From: Isoetes taiwanensis
Taxonomy: Eukaryota; Streptophyta; Lycopodiopsida; Isoetales; Isoetaceae
DNA length: 64,000 nt
Reading direction: 5' to 3'
Assembly: GCA_021234155.1 (NCBI GenBank)
Contig: JAJEKV010000025.1
Location: forward strand, 3,123,339-3,187,338
This document shows, one piece after another, positions 58,305 through 64,000 of the stretch. The position numbers and the translations under genes were made by a program. The stretch's first letter is position 1. Each line of letters starts with the position of its first letter. The notes beneath the pieces were generated by a model that made no database searches, was not told the DNA's origin, and saw only the letters and a program-made list of their open reading frames with translations.

Positions 58305-58419
58305 GGGGAATGGAGGTTGGTCCTCCATTCTCGGTTTTGCAGGTGACCCGCTCCCGGCTAATGCCGGTCGCGGGACCCCACCTGCAAAACCTGGAATGGA
58401 GTCCCAACCTCCATTCCCC
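58305..58419. repeat. 115-bp foldback flanked by TA
   Basis: The outer arms (GGGGAATGGAGGTTGG and CCAACCTCCATTCCCC) pair perfectly for 16 bp. Pairing continues with a few mismatches through GGTTTTGCAGGTG to about 43 bp, closing near CCGGCTAATGCCGG. TA lies on both sides (58303-58304, 58420-58421). It fits a tiny Tc1/mariner-type MITE or a hairpin RNA source. Confidence 0.75.
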
Positions 58420-58519
58420 TATACTTCATCCTACCGAATCCTCTTTGAAGCTTGTAAAATAGACACAACACCAATCATCTTTGCAGCAACACTGGAATAT
58501 ACCCATAAGCAACACTAGT

Positions 58520-59039
58520 GAAAGATCTACAAGGTAGCTCAAGCACAACTCAATCTATAAATCAAACATCAAGCAATTCAAGTCTTGAGAAAAAACAGCC
58601 TGAGATATATGTCTCACCCTTTCAAAATAGATTTGGGGCTTCTAAAACTATATCACACTTAGCAGAGCTATGGATGATAGAGAAAGGCTAGGCAAAAGGA
58701 GCAGAATCAGATGAATGATTTAGCAGAGGAGTGGAGTTTTGGAGTCTGGCTATGAGGTTTGTCCAGGTCAGAAGAATGGCCTTCAGAGATTTGGCATGCT
58801 TTTCTTTGCAATTCCAGCCTGTGCATTTCAGAGAAACAGTGCAAACAAGGCTAAAATTACATCTGATGGAGCTTGCAGATGCATAGATGCATGGAGCACA
58901 GATGCACAGATGCTTCCAAATAACTCTACACCAGAAATAATCCCTGGATCTCAGTAGGACCTCCATTCAGTGGCTTCATAAGGCAAAAAATAAGATCATT
59001 TGGGTGCGACTACATAATCATAACAGAACCAATTTGAAT
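58520..59039 (+). repeat. Dispersed repeat, copy 3, left part
   Basis: Matches copy 1 from the CAAGCACAAC block to ACCAATTTGAAT, where it is interrupted. The other part resumes at 60893. Confidence 0.75.
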
Positions 59040-59125
59040 ATCTAGCATAATAACAGGGGGTTGTCTTTGTATTTTTTGTACGATTTTCAAGTGGAAGTAT
59101 TGTTGAGGCAAATTCTGCCTTTATT

Positions 59126-60335
59126 ATGGTCCTACAAGCCACAATTTATACGTGGAGTGCCATTGTTTTGGCCAATGTGGACCTTGGACAGGCTGAAGCT
59201 GCAGTTGAACTTTATTGCAGAATGAAACAATCAGATAGTGAGAATGACCATGACCAGCATATTTATGTTTCTTCCCTAAAAGCATGCTCTTCAGCGTCAT
59301 TATCTTTGCCAGGGAAGACTTGTGCATAATCAGATCATTTGCAGTGCACACTCTCCTAATGTTTTTGTGACAAGCACTTTGGTGGATGTGTATGCAAAAT
59401 GTGGCGACTTGGAAAAGGCAATTAGACTCTTTGAGAATTCTCCAGTCCATAATGTGGTTTTGTGGGGAATCATGATTTCTGGGTATGTCCATAATAGATG
59501 TGGCCTTCTTGCTCTAGATTGTTATGAGAAGATGAATCAGGTGGGAATAGAACCTGACGTGGTTACATTTATGAGCATTCTAAAGGCATGTGCTAGTGTT
59601 CGCATGCTGGAAAGGGGCAGGTGCATCCACTCATGTATAACAAAAACTCAGTTTCATTTCCATGCCTATATTGGGAACGCTCTGGTAGATATGTATGCTA
59701 AATGTGGGAGCTTGGAGGAGGCATGCAAAGTTTTTGAAGAGTTGCCAAATCGGAATGCAGTATCATAGAATGCCATAATTGCAGGACTTGCCCAAAGAGG
59801 TGAAGACATATTTGCCTTAGCGTATTTTGATCAGATGCTGCAAGAAGGGATGAGTCCAGATGAGATTACATTTTCAAGCATCTTAAAAGCATGTGCCAGC
59901 ATTAGGGCCATTGAAAGAGGCAGGTACATTTATATGATGGGATCCAAGTTTCAAGCTGCTATTTTTGTGGGTAGCACATTGGTGGACATGTATGCAAAAT
60001 GTGGGAGATTAAATGAGGCTTTGGCAGTCTTTGACAATTTGGAAAATCGAGATGTGGTCACTTGGGGTGCAATGATTAATGGACATGCTGAATACAACGA
60101 CATCATTTCTCCAGTAGACTGTTTTGACAGCATGCAGAAGGCAGGGATAATGCCAGACACAGTAATATTTCTTGCCTTTTTTAAAGCATTCAGCAGCACT
60201 GGGGCCATGGATAGAGCAAGGCATATTCATGAGCAAATTATCAAGAAGAGCCAGATGCAGTGTCCATGTTTTGAAACCATAAGAAACAAGTACTTTAACT
60301 ATTTGGCATATTTTAAAATACTCCCTATAACTTGA
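59126..60335 (+). pseudogene. PLS-type pentatricopeptide-repeat protein fragment
   Basis: It encodes about five PPR units with land-plant signatures: TSTLVDVYAKCGDLEKAI, IEPDVVTFMSILKACASV, NALVDMYAKCGSLEEACKVF, MSPDEITFSSILKACASI and STLVDMYAKCGRLNEALAVF. One frameshift lies near 59312 (LPG to GRLVH), and a TAG at 59766-59768 replaces the Trp expected after NAVS. No start, transit peptide, E or DYW domain is present; the frame ends soon after the last unit. PPR proteins act in organellar RNA processing, but this copy is a dead fragment inside the inserted segment. Confidence 0.85.
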
Positions 60336-60491
60336 GTATGTGATTTGGCAAATTCTAAAATACTTTTTATAACTTGAGTATGTGGTGCAGCACCTCAGTT
60401 TTTTTTCAATGCGTTTATCTTTTTTTCTTTGTCTGATTTTGTTAGGGCCCGAAGGGCCCAAAATGTTTTTTTTAACTACCAACATATAAAA

Positions 60492-60892
60492 CATTATTAA
60501 TACAAACCATTGCATCCAACACATTTAAATGAAAATCCCCCTGAAACCCCCTTTGGTTTGGGTGCATATTCACACGGGGGGTTACTCCGGGCACCGAAAG
60601 CTGTTGGATGGGCATATTTGCCCTTTATTCCTCGATCTGGACCGTATATAGCGATCCTCATTTGTGGGGTATGCATATACAAGTTTTTGTATACTGTATA
60701 TTGAGGTTTGCAAAATACTATAAGATTTGAGGGAATGTACTTAATGGTGTTAATTTTGTACATGTATTGTAAGTTTTTAGGGGCTCTCGCTACCCTACGT
60801 AACCCCCCGTGTGAATATGCAGCCAAACCAAAGGGGGTTTCAGGGGGATTTTCATTTAAATGTGTTGGATGCAATGGTTTGTATTAATAATG
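60492..60892. repeat. 401-bp inverted-repeat element (MITE-like), ~94-bp arms
   Basis: Arms 60492-60585 and 60799-60892 are inverted copies with a single mismatch. They start CATTATTAATACAAACCATT and contain runs such as CCCCCTGAAACCCCC. The centre of about 210 bp has no gene. The right arm ends at the target duplication of the larger insertion. Confidence 0.85.
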
Positions 60893-61370
60893 TGAATGAA
60901 GCAAAAGATTAAAGAAATTATTGGGTCCAAAAACTCTTTATAAAATCAATAAGAAACACAAGTACAAGGTAATGATCCCTCCATATCTCTAAAGCATGGA
61001 GAGGCCTTGCACCAGATCATGTGGAGGTTGTCACCCTCCATAAAATCATGGAGCAGGAGAAGGAGGAGGAGCTCATGCTCCTCAAAAAATATTTATAATT
61101 TTCACCTCTTAATCTCAATCTTAAAACATATCCACTCTATCTCGACCCTTCAAATAACACCTCTTCATCTCAACCCTTGAACCTTCTTTAAATCTAAACC
61201 CTTTGAATTTTAACAATTAGATCTAGGCCCTTTAATTTTTGGTGCCTTAGATCTTTACCATATTTAGGTTGTCCATAAGGAGTCCTCTTCATCCTTAGGC
61301 ATGCAATATTACATAGTTTTTCCATGTTGACCGGGTGGCAAAAACCTGATCAATAGGGTCAGATTCCCCA
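60893..61370 (+). repeat. Dispersed repeat, copy 3, right part
   Basis: Continues the unit from GAATGAAGCAAAAGATTAAAG through the AATTTTTGGTGCCTTAGA block to GGTGGCAAAAACCTG. Confidence 0.75.
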
Positions 61371-62725
61371 ACTAGTAAATAGGAATCTCCTATCTACACT
61401 TATATAATCGATTCTCGCCAAGATTCGATTTCATATTCTTTGGATTCCCGTCCGGGGGAAAAATTAGGAAGGAAAAATAATTGTGAGAAAATTTGAAGGG
61501 ACGCCACGATGTTGATCTTATCGCTTCTGCAGGACTGCGCTTCGTCAAATGCTCTTCCTCAGTCTTTGCTTTCTCCATTCATTTGCTCCATTCCGGAGCT
61601 ATTTTGTCTGTTTTCCGTGCTCATCAATGTTTTTTTGAAGTCGCACGATTTGGGAGCACGAAACTGGTCTGTATTCTTCTGCTGGCTATGGCGTCGTCGC
61701 AAGGGCAAATCCGGAGCTATTCCCTCTGTTTCCAGTGCGCATGAGCTTTGGTGGTCATTTTTGACCGATTTTTTATTTTTTTGTTTTGTGGATGCAGTGT
61801 ATTGCTGAGGCAATGGAAAAACATGGAAATGGGGAGAAAATTTGCCCCTTGTTTTTTTTTCTCGCAGGTTGCGGCTATGGCGCCTGCTTTGCCTTTTTTC
61901 TTCTTGACGGCTGCAGGTATGGAAATGGACAATGGCGCCTGCTTTCCCAAGCTTTAGTTTTTGCATGCCGATCTCCTGTTTTTCCTTAGCTATGGCCTTT
62001 TCTATTCTTTCTTGCATGTAGGTCTTCTGCCTTCCGTTTTCATATAACAATACCATATTTCCCCTTTAAAATGCTTTTATAGAGCAAGTCAGTCCACTGG
62101 GCTTACTTTGGCAGCAAATCCGACAGCTATTTGTTGTTCTTTTCTAGGATCAGATGTCCATTAGTTCTTACGAGCCGCGGGAAGCTTATGTGCAGCTATG
62201 GAGGAAAGATTATGCCCTGGCCCCATGATAACCAACTCCATTAAGTACACTGGAGGCGAGAGTCGTATCCTTATTGTGAATAGGAATATTTCTTTTGCAG
62301 ATCTCATGGCCAAACTTTCTAAGATCAGTGGCAAAGAAATAGCCATAAAGTATTAGCTTTTGAAGCTGATACTTTTTCATGAACTTGATGGATTCTCATA
62401 AAGACAACAGAAATCTTGATTTGCCATTTTTCTAATATTTGCTTGATGTTGCAGCGTTAGCATAGTTCAGAGTTTCTTGATGTTCAGAAGAGTTAGCAGA
62501 GTTCAGCTTTAGCAGAGTTTCTTGAGTTTCTTGTAGCATTAGCAGAGTTTCTTGAGTTTCTTGCAGCATTAGCACATTTTCATGTTGCAATACTATAAAC
62601 ATTGACATTTTCTTCCAAATTTTGTACAGATCAATTTCAAGAGGAGGAGATAGTTTACTTTCTAAACTAGGTAGTTGAAATTCTTAGCAAACATTCCCTT
62701 TTTCTCAACCCACCCTAAAGACAAC
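61371..62725. other. Intergenic, no supported gene
   Basis: Several overlapping frames at 61490-62060 are open on both strands but repetitive and match nothing known. A tandem of a unit with TTAGCAGAGTTTCTTGAG lies at about 62458-62575. Confidence 0.5.
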
Positions 62726-62780
62726 GGGATTGAAAAGAGAAATGTTCGCGGCGGCCTTGGCCGCCGCGATAAATTTCTTG
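62726..62780 (+). repeat. GC-rich hairpin, second copy of the SINE-like 3' end
   Basis: CGCGGCGGCC-TT-GGCCGCCGCG is a perfect 10-bp stem with a 2-base loop, framed by GAAATGTT and AAATTTC. It matches the block near 29725-29765. The chromovirus-type LTR begins ten bases later. Confidence 0.75.
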
Positions 62781-62789
62781 TAATTTAAT

Positions 62790-64000
62790 TGTGACGTTCC
62801 AGGGAAATATACGCCATAAATACGTATATTTCCAGGTCTGTCACTATACAAGTCTATCTCCATAGCCTTGTATACCATAGATTGTGGCACTAGGGGGCAT
62901 GCCTAAGTTATTCATATAACTTAGCCAACCTTAGGTTAAGACCATTTTTCACGTGGCCTTAACCTATTGGGCACCCGTCACACGGACTTACCCTATTGGA
63001 GCCACGTGGCATAACATGTGAACCCTAACCTATAAAGGCCTAAACCCTAACCCTAGGCCTCTTTTTTGGCTCCAACAGTCTGGGAACCTTCTTCGCGCTC
63101 GAAACTCCGTTTCGAGGTAGGAGTGGGAGCTACCTCGAACACTTCATGGAGACGCCGGGAGCAAGAGGGAGTTCTTCGGGAGCAGGTATTTTGGCATAGA
63201 GTTCTTGGTAGATCATCTGGAAGTTAGGATTCCAAATGAGTTAGCATCTCATATCTCTAGTAGAGCCATTCTAGAGCCCTCAGTTTAGATCTTAAACCCT
63301 AATCAATGAACCATAACTGTAAGTTAGATACATATGATTAGATTTATATATTATTCGCATTATTATGATGTTACGTTATATGTGACGTTGGTTGATCATG
63401 TTTGCTCCTCTTGTATTGGGAAGGGGGGTAGAGACCTAGTAGCCATTACTTAGTAATGCTCCTAGTTTAGACCCTTTAGGAACCCACCGGGCTAGGGGGG
63501 CTATGATATGACTCAGCACTACATAACGGGGCTAGAGGCGAGACGGAGGGAGGGTCCCTGCTGAGCGCGGCTACTGGGGACCCCATAGCGGGCTAGGCTT
63601 ATGGCCGGTCATTTCGAGTGGGCCGGGCATGGGTCCGACACCTCTTGGGGCAATGGTGTCGCCCTGCCTCTCAAGAGTTGCAGGTGTCGGCCTGGCTCTT
63701 GTTTTGGGGGGTTAAGTCGGGGAAGAATCATGTGTCGCCATGATTCTCTAGCCGCCCGTGGAACCTCTAGACCCCGGGAAGGGGAGATGGAACCCTTCCT
63801 GCCTCGACGGACCGGGGAGATGCAACCTGGAGTAGTCTCGATGGGTAATACCATGAGATTGCGTATCCGGAAGGCTAGAGTCGTACCAGAGCCCGATCTA
63901 GCCCATCTGCAAAGTATGCACAGGAGGGGCGGATGGAGTGGTCAACCCTAGCCATTGTCTATAGCCAGCCCCGCCATTGTTATGACTCGGTTATCTTGAG
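62790..64000 (+). mobile_element. Chromovirus-type LTR, cut by the window end
   Basis: It starts TGTGACGTTCC and shares order and motifs with 23125-24727: a TATA-like TATAAAGG near 63030, TGTATTGGGAAGGGGGG near 63411, and gcacaggaggggcggatgga near 63917. It is preceded by a SINE-like end rather than a polypurine tract, so it is a 5' or solo LTR. Its end lies beyond 64000. Confidence 0.82.

Larger units (their letters stand above)
59040..60892 (+). mobile_element. 1.85-kb insertion with 5-bp target duplication, carrying a PPR fragment
   Basis: TGAAT occurs at 59035-59039 and at 60893-60897, and the intact repeat copies read straight through as one CAATTTGAATGAAG-like site. The inserted segment has a PPR pseudogene and ends exactly with the right arm of the inverted-repeat unit at 60492-60892. 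The left end has no matching terminal repeat, so the mechanism is open. Confidence 0.7.

Noticed and set aside
59766-59768. Stop codon in the PPR gene repaired by RNA editing
   Set aside because: U-to-C editing of stops is known in plant organelles, not for nuclear genes such as PPRs, and a frameshift is also present.
61493-62056. Overlapping ORFs on both strands as a novel gene pair
   Set aside because: The frames are composed of imperfect short repeats and low-complexity codons, with no domain, promoter or splice signals that hang together.

Overview
The window looks like nuclear DNA of a land plant. It has spliced genes with canonical GT-AG introns, a PLS-type pentatricopeptide (PPR) gene, a CYP74-type fragment with a plastid-transit-like leader, LTR retrotransposons whose primer-binding sites match the plant initiator-tRNA-Met type, and dense nested transposons. 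The PPR repeat style and the repeat load would suit a fern or another seed-free plant, but this is an inference and no diagnostic marker fixes the species. Host genes are sparse. The only one that looks intact is a three-exon SURP plus CID splicing-factor gene (CHERP-like) at 45.6-49.9 kb.

Region 1 (1-13.8 kb) is a tandem structure built around a gypsy-type LTR element with 1.6-kb LTRs (2391-3970 and 12207-13825). Between its primer-binding site and a truncated gag it carries three plant-specific-looking accessory ORFs. The first is an unknown domain joined in frame to a histone H3 (4642-5925). The second ends in what may be another histone-fold tail (6175-7562). No pol is present. The flanking sequence (1-2390, repeated at 9805-12206) carries an array of nested-palindrome hairpins and an ORF related to the second accessory ORF. 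Flanking ATTTC target duplications show that the right-hand LTR has the structure of a solo LTR, so a full-type allele and a solo-type allele seem to be joined in tandem.

Region 2 (13.8-24.7 kb) holds a 4.95-kb element with terminal inverted repeats (17058-22007). It contains two convergent gene blocks: an unknown helical protein on +, and a RING-H2 protein plus an FCP1/HAD-like protein on -. No recognisable transposase is present. It abuts the integrase/chromodomain tail and 3' LTR of a chromovirus.

Region 3 (24.7-45.2 kb) is mostly old repeat sequence. It includes a broken MULE-like transposase (31.8-33.6 kb), SINE-like pieces, and an LTR element with 2.45-kb LTRs and only 394 bp of internal sequence (37290-42595, TSD TGCTA). 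A broken minus-strand membrane-protein gene lies at 43.05-45.2 kb, head to head with the CHERP-like gene.

Region 4 (50-64 kb) contains a transposon-derived ORF cluster, tandem repeats, and an 857-bp PIF/Harbinger-like element that carries the 5' part of a CYP74 gene. A PPR pseudogene segment is inserted into a dispersed repeat with a 5-bp target duplication, next to a MITE with almost perfect 94-bp arms. A small TA-flanked foldback follows the same repeat landscape, and a further chromovirus-type LTR runs off the right edge.
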